Part shown: positions 1 to 8,839 of the stretch, in pieces
Layout of the letters: each line of letters starts with the position of its first letter
How positions within the stretch are numbered: the first letter of the stretch is position 1
Notes under the pieces: model-generated
What the model was told of the DNA's origin: nothing
Database searches by the model: none
The model's input: only the letters and a program-made list of their open reading frames with translations
Made by a program: the position numbers and the translations under genes
Assembly (NCBI GenBank): GCA_046349515.1
Contig: JAXMCE010000003.1
Location: 186,001-250,000, forward strand
DNA length: 64,000 bases
Direction: 5' to 3'
Source of the DNA: JBGPGW01 sp046349515
Lineage (GTDB): Bacteria; Pseudomonadota; Alphaproteobacteria; CADEGL01

Positions 1-1097
1 GCCATGTCGACATGGTGGGCATGACGCGGCCGCATTTCGCCGATCCCCACCTCGTGGCCAAGCTCCAGGCCGGGCGAATCGACGAGGTGCGCCAGTGCGT
101 CGGTGCCTCCTATTGCAACGATCGCTCGAGCACGGGGCGCGAGATCGTCTGTATCCAGAACGCGGCGACGGGGAAGGAGGCTGTCCTTCCGCACGTGATC
201 CCGAAGGCCCGGGCGAACCGAACCGTCGTGGTGGTGGGCGCGGGCCCCGCCGGGCTCGAGGCCGCACGCGTCGCGGCCGAGCGCGGACACCGCGTCGTGC
301 TCTTCGAATCGAGCGACCGCACGGGCGGTCAGATCAACATCGCGGCCAAGGGCGGCTGGCGCGAGTCGCTCTCGGGCATTCCGCGCTGGCTCGACCAGCA
401 GGTGCGAAAGCTCGGCGTCGATCTTCGTCTCAATATGACGGCCACGCCAAAGGACGTGCTCGACGAGAAGCCCGACGTCGTGGTCGTCGCGACCGGAGGC
501 CTGCCGAATAAGGGCCGGTTCAAGGGCGCGGAGCTTGCGGCGAGCACCTGGGACATCCTCACGGGCGCCGTAGCGCCGGCGGAGAACGTGCTCCTCTTCG
601 ACGACCACGGCGAGCACCAGGCGCCTTCGGCCGCGGAATCGATGGCCAAGCGGGGCAGCCGCGTCGAATACGTGACGCCCGACCGCATGGCGCTCCCGCG
701 CATCGGCTACAACAATTTCCAGATTCACATGCGTGAGTTGCACAAGGCCGGAGTCGTCTTCACGCCGGATACGCGCCTCGTCCAAGCCTACCGGGAAGGC
801 AACCGTCTCGTCGTCGTGCTCAAGGATGACTACACGGACGAGCAGGAGGAGCGCATCGTCGACCAGCTTGTGGCTGAGCACGGAACGCTGCCGAGGGACG
901 AGCTCTACTTCGCCTTGAAGCCGCTTTCGTCCAACCGGGGCGAGATCGATCCGGACGCGTTCGCGCAAGGCCTCCCCCAAACGGTCGCGACAAACCCAGG
1001 CGGCGCGTTCCAGCTTTTCCGCGTGGGCGATGCGATCGCGAGCCGCAACATCCACGCGGCCATCCACGATTCACTGCGGCTTGCCAAGGATTTTTGA
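1..1097 (+). CDS. NADH:flavin oxidoreductase, TMADH / N-methylproline demethylase type (5' end missing)
   Basis: The frame is open from the left window edge (base 3) and ends at 1097, so 364 C-terminal residues are visible and the FMN TIM-barrel lies outside. The visible part begins at the end of the barrel (DMVGMTRPHFADP), passes an iron-sulfur cysteine cluster (CVGASYC followed by IVC) and then a Rossmann domain with the dinucleotide motif VVVVGAGPAGLEAARVAAERG. This order is that of trimethylamine dehydrogenase, dienoyl-CoA reductase and stachydrine/N-methylproline demethylases; the wording of the segment is closest to my memory of the last group. Such enzymes oxidatively remove N-methyl groups. 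The second of the four usual cluster cysteines is alanine here. It precedes the polyamine-type ABC system in the same direction but is separated by 160 bases, so co-transcription is uncertain. Confidence 0.85.
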   Translation, partial: HVDMVGMTRPHFADPHLVAKLQAGRIDEVRQCVGASYCNDRSSTGREIVCIQNAATGKEAVLPHVIPKARANRTVVVVGAGPAGLEAARVAAERGHRVVLFESSDRTGGQINIAAKGGWRESLSGIPRWLDQQVRKLGVDLRLNMTATPKDVLDEKPDVVVVATGGLPNKGRFKGAELAASTWDILTGAVAPAENVLLFDDHGEHQAPSAAESMAKRGSRVEYVTPDRMALPRIGYNNFQIHMRELHKAGVVFTPDTRLVQAYREGNRLVVVLKDDYTDEQEERIVDQLVAEHGTLPRDELYFALKPLSSNRGEIDPDAFAQGLPQTVATNPGGAFQLFRVGDAIASRNIHAAIHDSLRLAKDF

Positions 1098-1257
1098 GCC
1101 GCTGCGGCAGGTCGCAAGCGCTCCCGATCATGACGGGCCGTCGGTGCAAGCCCGGCGACAGCGGCGCATGGGGACTCCCGGCGCTCCCATGGTATTTTAG
1201 CGGGTCGCAGGTCGGGACCGTTGCGAGCGCCCGGCCGAAACTTCGGGGGAGGTGGAC

Positions 1258-2355
1258 ATGACGAAGCGTTTGGTGTCGGCGGGTCGCGGGCAGAGCGGCG
1301 TGAGCCGGCGCAGATTCCTCGCGAGCTCGGCCGCGGCGGCTGGGGCCGCGAGTTGGCCGCTCATCCTGACGCCGGGCCTTGCCAAGGCAGCGAACAAGAT
1401 CGTCTTCGCGCTTTGGGGCGGCAACTACCAGGAAGCGATGGAAACGGCTTTCATCAAGCCGTTCACCAAGGAGACGGGTATCGAGGTCGTCATGGCGGGC
1501 GCACCCGACATGGCCAAGGTGCGCGCCCAGGTCAAATCGAAGACCATCGAGTGGGACCTCATCATACCGACCCAAGGCTGGGTCACGGCGGGCGAGAAGG
1601 AGGGCCTTTGGGAGCCGCTCGACTTCAAGCAGGTCGACATGTCGGACACGATGAAGGGAGCCAAGCGCGATCACGCCGTCGCCTATATGACCGTGGCGGG
1701 CGGCGTCGGGTGGAGTGACGAGCGCAACGGTGCGTCCGGCAAGCATCCCGAGACGTTCGCCGAGTTTTGGGACGCGGCCAAGTTCCCGGGTCGGCGCGGC
1801 TTGCGCACGCGCCCGAGCGAGATGCTGGAGATCGCGCTCCTCGGCGACGGCGTGCCGCCGGACAAGGTCTACCCCATGGATGTCGACCGGGCATTCAAGG
1901 CGCTCGACAAGATCAAGCCGCACGTCAACCAGTGGATTTCGGCGACGCCCAAGACGATCGAGCTCATCCTGCAGAACGAGACGGACTTCACCTACACCTA
2001 CAACGGCCGCGTCTGGGCGTTCCGCGCGAAGCAGGGGTTGCCGGTCAACTTCTCCTACAAGCAGAACCTGCTGTTCATGGACTTCGTCACCATGCTGAAG
2101 GGCGCGCCGAACAAGGCCGAAGCCATGAAGCTCGTGTCCTTCATCATGCGGCCCGAGCAGCAGGTCTTGATGGGCAATGCGATTGCCTACAGCCCGACCA
2201 AGATCAAGGCGATCGACAAGTGCGATCCCGAGGTGAAGAAATTCTTCCCGGACATGAACAATCCGAACCACCTGAACGTGACCCAGCACATGGACTGGTG
2301 GACCGACCGGGAAGAGGATCTCCAAAAGCGCTTCAGGGAGTGGCAGATCAGCTAG
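1258..2355 (+). CDS. ABC transporter substrate-binding protein 1, spermidine/putrescine type
   Basis: Predicted 365-residue periplasmic binding protein of the extracellular solute-binding family 1/PotD group. A twin-arginine signal is visible: SRRRFLASS at residues 16-24, then an alanine-rich hydrophobic stretch ending in LAKA near residue 44. The mature part has FALWGGNYQEAM, FPGRRGLRTRPSEMLEIAL and FTYTYNGRVWAF, as in putrescine/polyamine-type binding proteins. ATG at 1258 is preferred over the in-frame GTG at 1252 because GGGAGG at 1247-1252 lies five bases upstream of it. A paralogue of exactly the same length lies at 3347; permeases and ATPase follow that second copy. Ligand unknown; polyamine, opine or a similar amine is likely from the family. 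Confidence 0.9.
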   Translation: MTKRLVSAGRGQSGVSRRRFLASSAAAAGAASWPLILTPGLAKAANKIVFALWGGNYQEAMETAFIKPFTKETGIEVVMAGAPDMAKVRAQVKSKTIEWDLIIPTQGWVTAGEKEGLWEPLDFKQVDMSDTMKGAKRDHAVAYMTVAGGVGWSDERNGASGKHPETFAEFWDAAKFPGRRGLRTRPSEMLEIALLGDGVPPDKVYPMDVDRAFKALDKIKPHVNQWISATPKTIELILQNETDFTYTYNGRVWAFRAKQGLPVNFSYKQNLLFMDFVTMLKGAPNKAEAMKLVSFIMRPEQQVLMGNAIAYSPTKIKAIDKCDPEVKKFFPDMNNPNHLNVTQHMDWWTDREEDLQKRFREWQIS

Positions 2356-2433
2356 GCGCGCTGCATACGAGGCGGATGACGCGGGGGCAGACCGACACCT
2401 GCCGCCGCGACCCTTCGTGATCCGAAAAGAAGA

Positions 2434-2463
2434 AAGCCGGCGAGTTGCGCACCTCGCCGGCTT
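2434..2463 (+). terminator. Hairpin, likely transcription terminator after binding protein 1
   Basis: Perfect 11-bp stem: AAGCCGGCGAG at 2434-2444 pairs with CTCGCCGGCTT at 2453-2463, with an 8-base loop. It lies 78 bases after the stop codon of the first binding protein. The run after the stem on the + strand is only weakly T-rich, while the opposite side has an A/G-rich run (AAAAGAAGAAA), so efficiency and direction are uncertain. Confidence 0.55.
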
Positions 2464-2801
2464 CCGTCGGCACGACCGCGGGGCTCGTTCATCGCGGTGC
2501 ACCGATTCATGAAAAAGGGGAGGGTCTCTCGAGCCTCAAGCAGCAGGAGTGCGCCGTCGTCGGGGGGACAGGGTTGTCCCTAGGGCCGTTCTGGAAGCGC
2601 GCCGCGTGGGGCGGGGCGTGTTCCGTGTTTCAAGATCCCGATTCGAGGGTGACGCGCACAGCTGGACCGCTGAGGCGAACTGTTTGCCGCAAACCTCCAT
2701 CCCCAGGCCGCCCGCGCGGCCGGTCATCCGACAATCCCAGCGCGGCCGCCCGTGCGACCCGCCGTCGGATGCCATCCCCCCGTTAAGGTTAAAGAGCAAT
2801 C

Positions 2802-2836
2802 CCTGTGCCAGTGACACAGGCGGTAACAAGTTACCG
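2802..2836. promoter_or_regulatory. Paired short inverted repeats, candidate operator
   Basis: CCTGTG at 2802-2807 is inverted as CACAGG at 2815-2820. Directly after it, CGGTAAC at 2821-2827 is inverted as GTTACCG at 2830-2836 with only two bases between, giving a 16-bp dyad typical in size for a dimeric regulator. The site sits in an AT-rich stretch about 510 bases upstream of the second binding-protein gene. No cognate regulator gene is adjacent. Confidence 0.35.
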
Positions 2837-3346
2837 GATTTCAGCCTCTTGTCGTCGGGCTGTTGTGTCCGTGACTATTACCACATGTAACGACAGAGAT
2901 ACAGCACTCCGATGGCGCGACAGGTTTGGGGATAACGGCAAATTGCCAATCGACATCGTAGGTTATTAATTTCAGTGGCGATGCATGAGCGTCAGGCGGC
3001 GATGCCGACGGGAGCCAGCCCGTTGGCTTGCGGCCGCTCGCAAGTCGCGGCGCATCTCTTCCCTATCCGAAATGTGTCCAAGAGCCTTGGATCACCAAGA
3101 GTTTCCGGCGCGGGGCGTTGACTTGGCTGGGTCGCGATGATTGACTGGCTCCCATAACAAGAACGAAACAAGCTCACCTGGGGAGGGAGTTCAGGTCACC
3201 GGCGGAAGCATCCGCGAACGCCTTCCGCATCGGGGACCAACGTCGGCCGGCAATGGCACGGCGTCCACGTGTTTGACACTTCCGGACGTTTCGGGGTCTG
3301 CGACGGCGTTTCACCCCTGACGGCCGCAATGAGGGAGACTTCATCA

Positions 3347-4444
3347 ATGGCAAAAACGAAATTCACGGACATCACGCGCAAGAGCGCGGGTCCCACCCGG
3401 CGGACTTTCCTCGTCGGCTCCGGCTCCGCGGCCCTCGCCGCGACGGCGCTTGGCGGCCCGCTCATCCTCGTGCCGGGCAAGGCCAAGGCCAAGGAGCAGG
3501 TCGTCGTCATGACCTGGGGCACGCCGCTCGCGGAGGCCGAGGACGAGGCGTTCTACAAGCCCTTCACCAAGGAGACTGGCATTCCCGTCATCGTCGCGGG
3601 CGCGCCGGATCTCGCCAAGCTCACGGCACAGGTGAAGTCCGGCAATGTCGAGGTCGATGTGGCCGAGCTCGCGAGCGGCATGGTCGCACCGGGCAACAAG
3701 GAAGGTGTTTGGGCGCCCGTCAACTACAAGATCGTCAACAAGGAAGGCGTGATGCCGGAGGCGATCCGCGACCGGCAGATCGGTTTCTACTCCTATGTCG
3801 GCGGCATCGGCTATGACAAGGGGCGCAACCCCGACGGCAAGCATCCGAACACCTGGTCGGAATTTTGGGACGTGAAGGCTTTTCCAGGGCGCCGCGGGCT
3901 CCGCACGAGAATCAGCGAGATGCTGGAAATCGCCTTGATGGCGGACGGCGTCGATCCGAAGAAAGTTTATCCTTGTGACGTCGAGCGCGGTTTCAAGTCG
4001 CTCGACCGGATCAAGCCCAACACGCAGTGGATCGCCGAGACGCCGAAGACCGTCGAGCTCATCATCCGCAACGAGGTCGACTTCACCTACACCTATAACG
4101 GCCGCGTCTTCGGCTTCAACAAGAACGCCAGCGCCAATCTCGGCTTCTCGCGCCGGCAGAACTTCTTCGGCATCGGCTGGATGTCCGCGGTCAACAAGGC
4201 GCCCAATGCCGAGGCTGCCCAGAAGCTCCTGGCCTTCATGCTGAAGCCCGACCGGCAGGCGCATTTCGCGAGCATCATTCCCTACCCGCCGACCATTCCC
4301 TCGGCGATGAAGATGGTGAAGGGCGATACGCTCCAATACATGCCCGATCCGACGGCGCCCGATGTCTGCATCGAGAATCTGGATTGGTGGGGCGACAAGT
4401 TCGAGGAGCTCACCAAGCGTTTCAAGGAGTGGCAGCTCACCTGA
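3347..4444 (+). CDS. ABC transporter substrate-binding protein 2, spermidine/putrescine type
   Basis: 365 residues, the same length as the first copy and alignable along most of it (shared GAPDLAK/GAPDMAK, FPGRRGLRTR, SEMLEIAL, FTYTYNGRV, WWGDKFEELTKRFKEWQ-like end). A Tat-type signal TRRTFLVGS starts at residue 17 and a hydrophobic segment runs to about residue 48 (GKAKA). ATG at 3347 is chosen because GAGGGAGA lies at 3331-3338; longer in-frame starts lack a ribosome site and would displace the signal. It leads the transport genes at 4558, 5408 and 6312 on the same strand and is probably the main binding component. The two copies likely bind different but related ligands. Confidence 0.9.
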   Translation: MAKTKFTDITRKSAGPTRRTFLVGSGSAALAATALGGPLILVPGKAKAKEQVVVMTWGTPLAEAEDEAFYKPFTKETGIPVIVAGAPDLAKLTAQVKSGNVEVDVAELASGMVAPGNKEGVWAPVNYKIVNKEGVMPEAIRDRQIGFYSYVGGIGYDKGRNPDGKHPNTWSEFWDVKAFPGRRGLRTRISEMLEIALMADGVDPKKVYPCDVERGFKSLDRIKPNTQWIAETPKTVELIIRNEVDFTYTYNGRVFGFNKNASANLGFSRRQNFFGIGWMSAVNKAPNAEAAQKLLAFMLKPDRQAHFASIIPYPPTIPSAMKMVKGDTLQYMPDPTAPDVCIENLDWWGDKFEELTKRFKEWQLT

Positions 4445-4557
4445 GGATCGTCGTGGGCCGCAATCGGCATGGCGGGCGGACCGACGGTGTCCGCTTCGCC
4501 ATCCTCCGAGGGTGGACCCGCGCAGATCGCTGGCGCTAGGCACATCGGATCATCTCG

Positions 4558-5406
4558 ATGCTCGAGGCTCGCAACAAGCGGCTTGCTCTCTACTTCGTCC
4601 TGCCGGCGATGGCGTTCATGCTCGGGATTTTTCTCTACCCGATCGTGAACGTGATCGTGCAGAGCGTCACGACGATCGACGGCGAGTGGAGTTCGGCCGG
4701 CTACAAGGAACTGACGGGCAGCCGTCTCTTCAGCAAAGTGCTGTGGACGACCTTCGAGATCAGTTTGATGGCGACGGTGGTCACGGTCTTCCTGGCCTAT
4801 CCCATCGCCTACCATCTGGCCAAGCAGACGCCGCGCCGCCGCGCCTTTCTCATGGTGCTGGTGCTCCTGCCGTTCTGGACCAGCATCCTCGTCAAGAGCT
4901 TTGCCTTCACCGTCGTTCTCGGAACGAACGGCCTCATCAATCAGGCGATCATGGCGGTGCTCGGCGCGGGGCAGGGGGTCAAGCTGCTCTTCAACCGGAC
5001 GGGCGTGATGATCGGCCTTGCCCATTTCTTCATCCCGTTCATGGTCTTTCCGATCCTGACGAGCCTGCTCGCGCAGAATCCTGACCTGCCCAAAGCCGCG
5101 CAGCTGATGGGCTCGGGGCCGTTGCGCATCTTCTTCCGGATCACGCTGCCGCTCTCGATGCCGGGCGTGATCGCCGGCAGCCTTCTCACCTTCATCCTGG
5201 CGCTTGGCTTCTTCATCACGCCGCGCCTTCTTGGCGGACGGCAGGACATCATGATGGCGAATCTCGTCGACCTCTACACGCGCGAGACGCTGAACTGGAC
5301 CTTGGCCTCGGCGATTTCCGTCGTGCTGCTGGTCCTCTCGCTCATCCTGATCTTCGTCCTGACGCGCGTGCCTGGCGGCAAGCAGATGTTCGGGGGAGCG
5401 CACTGA
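4558..5406 (+). CDS. ABC transporter permease, PotB type
   Basis: 282-residue inner-membrane permease with about six hydrophobic segments, first at LYFVLPAMAFMLGIFLYPI. The cytoplasmic EAA loop that docks on the ATPase is visible as AAQLMGSGPLRIFFRITLP around residues 180-200. Family knowledge: PotB/PotH-type permeases pair with a PotC/PotI-type partner to import polyamines or similar cations. It starts 113 bases after the second binding protein and ends one base before the start of the partner permease (TGAGATG), so it is translated as one unit with it. Confidence 0.9.
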   Translation: MLEARNKRLALYFVLPAMAFMLGIFLYPIVNVIVQSVTTIDGEWSSAGYKELTGSRLFSKVLWTTFEISLMATVVTVFLAYPIAYHLAKQTPRRRAFLMVLVLLPFWTSILVKSFAFTVVLGTNGLINQAIMAVLGAGQGVKLLFNRTGVMIGLAHFFIPFMVFPILTSLLAQNPDLPKAAQLMGSGPLRIFFRITLPLSMPGVIAGSLLTFILALGFFITPRLLGGRQDIMMANLVDLYTRETLNWTLASAISVVLLVLSLILIFVLTRVPGGKQMFGGAH

Positions 5407-5407
5407 G

Positions 5408-6214
5408 ATGGCGGCGGTCGAACGTCCCGTGGGCGCCAAGTATGCCGCCTCCGCCATGTTTCTCTCCGCGGCGGCGTGGTTCGGCTATCTCTTTCTCCTG
5501 TTGCCGAGTTTCATCGTCATTCCCATGTCGTTCGGCAACGTGGGCGAGATGGTGTTCCCGCCCAAGTCGTTCTCCACATTCCTTTACGACCAGTTCTTCT
5601 TCCAGTCGAACTGGATGGACGTCACGTTCCGAAGCTTCCGCGTCGCGATTGGCGCCACGATCGTGTCGATCATCCTCGGCGTGCCGGCGGCCTACAGCAT
5701 CGTGCGCGGCAACTACCCGGGGAAGAAGTACATCACGATGCTCCTCCTCTCGCCGATCCTCGTGCCGATCATCGTCATCGCGCTCGGCCTCTACTTTTAT
5801 TTCGCGAGCCTCGGGATCACGGGATCGGAGGCGTCTCTCGTCCTCGGCCACGCGGTCTACACGACGCCGTTCGTCATCGTGACGTCCATGGCCGGCATGC
5901 GCCACGTCGACCAGAATCTCGAGACCGCGGCGACGATCATGGGCGCGGGACCGATCCAGACCTTCGTCAAGGTGACGCTGCCGCTGCTGCGCCCCGCGAT
6001 CTTCGCTGGCGGCCTCTTCGCGTTCCTGATGTCCTTCGACGAGGTCGTGATCGCCTATTTCATCTCGAAGGCGGGAACCGCGACCTTGCCGGTCAAGATG
6101 TTCTCAAGCATCCAGTGGGAGATATCGCCCGTGCTTGCGGCGGTCTCGACGTTCCTGACCGCGCTGTCGCTCGTGATCTGTCTCGTGGGCGCGTTGGCAC
6201 AAAAGAAGGACTGA
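5408..6214 (+). CDS. ABC transporter permease, PotC type
   Basis: 268-residue permease with six likely membrane spans and the EAA loop ETAATIMGAGPIQTFVKVTLP near residues 175-195. The start codon follows the upstream permease stop after a single base, which implies translational coupling. With the upstream permease it forms the heterodimeric channel of a spermidine/putrescine-type importer. 97 bases separate its stop from the ATPase gene. Confidence 0.9.
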   Translation: MAAVERPVGAKYAASAMFLSAAAWFGYLFLLLPSFIVIPMSFGNVGEMVFPPKSFSTFLYDQFFFQSNWMDVTFRSFRVAIGATIVSIILGVPAAYSIVRGNYPGKKYITMLLLSPILVPIIVIALGLYFYFASLGITGSEASLVLGHAVYTTPFVIVTSMAGMRHVDQNLETAATIMGAGPIQTFVKVTLPLLRPAIFAGGLFAFLMSFDEVVIAYFISKAGTATLPVKMFSSIQWEISPVLAAVSTFLTALSLVICLVGALAQKKD

Positions 6215-6311
6215 GCGCGATGGCCGAGAGCGATGCCCTCCTTGACGCTGTCCGGACGCGGGATGTCGCGCGCCCAACGAATGTCTGCCGTCGGGCAGGA
6301 GGGAGGGTCTG

Positions 6312-7409
6312 ATGGCGATGGTCCGCCTGGAGAAGGCCAGCAAGCGCTACGGCGAGGTGACGGCGCTGGCCGAGGTCGACCTTTCGGTCGAGGAGGGGGA
6401 GTTCGTCACGCTGCTCGGCCCCTCGGGCTCGGGCAAGACGACGATGCTCAACCTCATCGCCGGCATGATCGCGCCGAGCTCGGGCCGGATCTTCATCAAC
6501 GGCGTCGATGCGACCGAGATACCGCCCAACAAGCGCGGCCTGGGCATGGTCTTCCAGAATTACGCGTTGATGCCGCACATGACGATCTTCGAGAACGTCG
6601 CCTTTCCGCTGCGCGTCCGCAAGCGCCCCAATGATGAGATCAAGGCCAAGGTTGGGCAGGTTCTCGACCTCGTACGCCTGCCGCATGTGGCGAACCGCAA
6701 GCCGCGCGAGCTCTCGGGCGGGCAGCAGCAGCGCGTCGCGCTCGCGCGCTGCATCGTCTACAACCCGTCGATCATCCTGATGGACGAGCCCTTGGGCGCG
6801 CTCGACAAGAAGCTCCGGGAGCAGATGCAGCTGGAGTTGAAGCGCATCCACACCGACCTCGGCATCACGATGCTCTACGTGACGCACGACCAGGAAGAGG
6901 CGCTCACCATGTCGGACCGCATCGTTCTCCTGAACGAGGGGCGGATCGAACAGATGGGCGCGCCGGATGAGCTCTACTTCAAGCCCCGCTCGGTCTTCGC
7001 CGCGGACTTCCTCGGCGACTCGAATCTGATGGAAGCGACGATCAAGGACGCGGGCGCTCAGTGCACGGCCACCATCGCCTCGGGTCACGTGATCCGGACG
7101 AACGGCTCGCCCATCGCTGTCGCCGGCGCCAAGGTCAAGATCATGATGCGGCCGGAAAACGTCAACGTCATGCGCGAGGGGGATGATGGGAGCCGCTTCG
7201 ACAACCATGCGAGCGGGACCGCAATCGATTCGATCATCCTCGGCGGCGTGATCAAGCACTACGTGCGCTTGAAGGACGATGTCACGATCGTCGCGCAGGA
7301 ACTCACGCGGTCGGGTCGCCGCGCGCTCACTCCCGGGCAGGAGGTGCGGCTCGCCTGGCGGCACGACGACACGCTTGTCTTGCCGCTCGAAGGGCGCGTC
7401 CCGGCCTAG
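6312..7409 (+). CDS. ABC transporter ATP-binding protein, PotA type
   Basis: 365-residue ATPase. Walker A (GPSGSGKTTML) is near residues 36-46, the signature LSGGQQQRVALAR near 136-148, Walker B IILMDEPLGALD follows, and the switch histidine is in VTHDQEEAL. The C-terminal 110 residues contain a TOBE-like domain with MMRPENVNVM, as in PotA/FbpC-type proteins. An AGGAGGGAGG run at 6298-6307 is a strong ribosome site. It energises the permease pair just upstream. The stop is three bases from the stop end of the convergent oxidase gene. Confidence 0.92.
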   Translation: MAMVRLEKASKRYGEVTALAEVDLSVEEGEFVTLLGPSGSGKTTMLNLIAGMIAPSSGRIFINGVDATEIPPNKRGLGMVFQNYALMPHMTIFENVAFPLRVRKRPNDEIKAKVGQVLDLVRLPHVANRKPRELSGGQQQRVALARCIVYNPSIILMDEPLGALDKKLREQMQLELKRIHTDLGITMLYVTHDQEEALTMSDRIVLLNEGRIEQMGAPDELYFKPRSVFAADFLGDSNLMEATIKDAGAQCTATIASGHVIRTNGSPIAVAGAKVKIMMRPENVNVMREGDDGSRFDNHASGTAIDSIILGGVIKHYVRLKDDVTIVAQELTRSGRRALTPGQEVRLAWRHDDTLVLPLEGRVPA

Positions 7410-7412
7410 GGA

Positions 7413-8708
7413 TCAGCCGTCCCACCGGTCGCGGACGCGCGCCCAACGGGCGAGCGGCTCGGCGAACCAGGGATGCCCGGTGTAGAACGGGCGCGTCGGG
7501 AAGGCGAGGCCGTCATAGGCCGTAACGCCTTGAGGCGAGCCCAACAGCTTCAGCGCGATCTTGCGTCCGAGATGGGTGCCCATCGGCACGCCGGCCCCGC
7601 ACATGGCGAGCGCGTAGTGAATTCCGTCCTGGACCCCGATATGGGGAATCCGGTCGAAGCTGAGGGCGACATTGCCCGACCAGGCATGGCTCATGCGCAC
7701 GCGGGCCAATTCCGGAAACACCCGGACCAGATCGTCCCTGATCCGCCGGGCCAATGCCCGCTTGTCGTGGTGCTGGAACCCGACCTGTCCGCCAAAGAGC
7801 AATCGCGTGCCGTCCGGCGAGGCGCGGAGATAGCTGAAAATGCGGCGGGAATCGATCACCGGCCGGCCCGTCGGCAGGAGACGGCGGATGAGCGCGGGGT
7901 CGAGCGGCTCGGTCGCCGCAAGATGGGCCGGGAGCGGGATGATGCGGCGTCGGAACTGGGGCGTCACGCGCCCCGTATGGCCGTTGGTCGCGACGACCAC
8001 GTGTTGGGCGCGAATCACTCCACCGCGATAGGCGACACGGAATCCGGCGGCGTCGCGCTCGATCGCGACCACGGGGCGATGGCCGTGGAAGGCCGCACCC
8101 GCATTCCGTGCGCGCTCGATGAGGCCGTGGGTGTAGAGGCCGGGGTGAAGCGCGCCCGTTCCCTCGACGATCACGCCGCCGTGAAAGGTATTACTCGCAA
8201 TCTCTCGTGCCTGATCGGCGCGGCTCAGCACTTCGCATTCGACGCCGGAGAATTCGCGCATGAGTGCGAGCTCTCGCAGCTGGGTCGACCGATGCCGGGG
8301 CGAGGCCGCCGCGAGGAAGCGCCCGGACAGTTGGAAGTGGCAGGCGATCTGCTCTTCTGCGATGACCGTGCGGACCGTCTCGAAGGCCGCCGCCGCTTCG
8401 CCCAGCATGGCGCCGAGGCGCGCGCGCCCCAGGCGATGCTCGAGATGTTCGAAGCCCGTGTGGAGCATGCGCGTGACGAGGCCGACATTGCGCGAGCTGG
8501 CGGCGCGCCCGACGCCTTCGGCATCGAGCACCACGACGCGTGCCCCGCCGCGCGCCAGCGTGAGCGCGGCGCTTGCCCCGGTGATGCCGGCGCCGACCAC
8601 GACGATCTCCGTCGCAGGCGGCGGCTCGCCCTCGGCCGCCTCCGCCGGGAGCGCCTCCCACCAATAGGGTTCGGCCTTGAAGTCGGATGTAAGAGCGTCG
8701 TCGCGCAT
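7413..8708 (-). CDS. FAD-dependent amine/amino-acid oxidoreductase (DAO fold, PuuB/OrdL-like) 1
   Basis: 431 residues. After a short lead with PYWWEALP, typical of gamma-glutamylputrescine-oxidase-like proteins, comes the FAD dinucleotide motif IVVVGAGITGASAALTLARGG around residues 34-54, and near the C-terminus the second FAD-contact region (MCGAGVPMGTHLG). The family oxidises secondary or primary amines and amino acids with FAD. It is convergent with the polyamine-type transporter, so a role in oxidising an imported amine is plausible. A paralogue lies at 11605-12906. The exact substrate cannot be read from the sequence. Confidence 0.85.
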   Translation of the reverse strand: MRDDALTSDFKAEPYWWEALPAEAAEGEPPPATEIVVVGAGITGASAALTLARGGARVVVLDAEGVGRAASSRNVGLVTRMLHTGFEHLEHRLGRARLGAMLGEAAAAFETVRTVIAEEQIACHFQLSGRFLAAASPRHRSTQLRELALMREFSGVECEVLSRADQAREIASNTFHGGVIVEGTGALHPGLYTHGLIERARNAGAAFHGHRPVVAIERDAAGFRVAYRGGVIRAQHVVVATNGHTGRVTPQFRRRIIPLPAHLAATEPLDPALIRRLLPTGRPVIDSRRIFSYLRASPDGTRLLFGGQVGFQHHDKRALARRIRDDLVRVFPELARVRMSHAWSGNVALSFDRIPHIGVQDGIHYALAMCGAGVPMGTHLGRKIALKLLGSPQGVTAYDGLAFPTRPFYTGHPWFAEPLARWARVRDRWDG

Positions 8709-8839
8709 GGCCGCCCATCATGCGTCAGCCGTGTGTCCTCGCATAGAGCGGTTTCGACGCGCCGCGGCTCCTTGACAGCGCGCCCCGGGCCGGCGATGAG
8801 GTGAGCCTCGCTTCGAAACCGTTGTCCCGCGGAGCCGCC

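Larger units (their letters stand above)
2356..3346. other. 991-bp non-coding interval between the two binding-protein genes
   Basis: No convincing gene. The left half is GC-rich and holds a hairpin (2434-2463). The stretch from about 2780 to 2960 is visibly AT-richer than the surroundings and contains two short inverted repeats (2802-2820 and 2821-2836). Short open frames here lack ribosome sites and family character. The interval probably carries the promoter and control region for the binding protein-permease-ATPase genes starting at 3347. Confidence 0.6.

Noticed and set aside
820..2502. 560-codon open frame on the minus strand across the first binding protein
   Set aside because: Arginine/alanine-rich translation without family motifs, opposite a clear Tat-signal binding protein; a by-product of high GC third positions.
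2549..2890. 113-codon frame in the interval between the two binding proteins
   Set aside because: No ribosome site, no hydrophobic or family pattern, and a Pro/Arg-rich composition typical of random GC-rich frames.
3118..3146. Two TTGACT boxes as promoter of the second binding protein
   Set aside because: No -10-like hexamer at 16-18 bases from either box.
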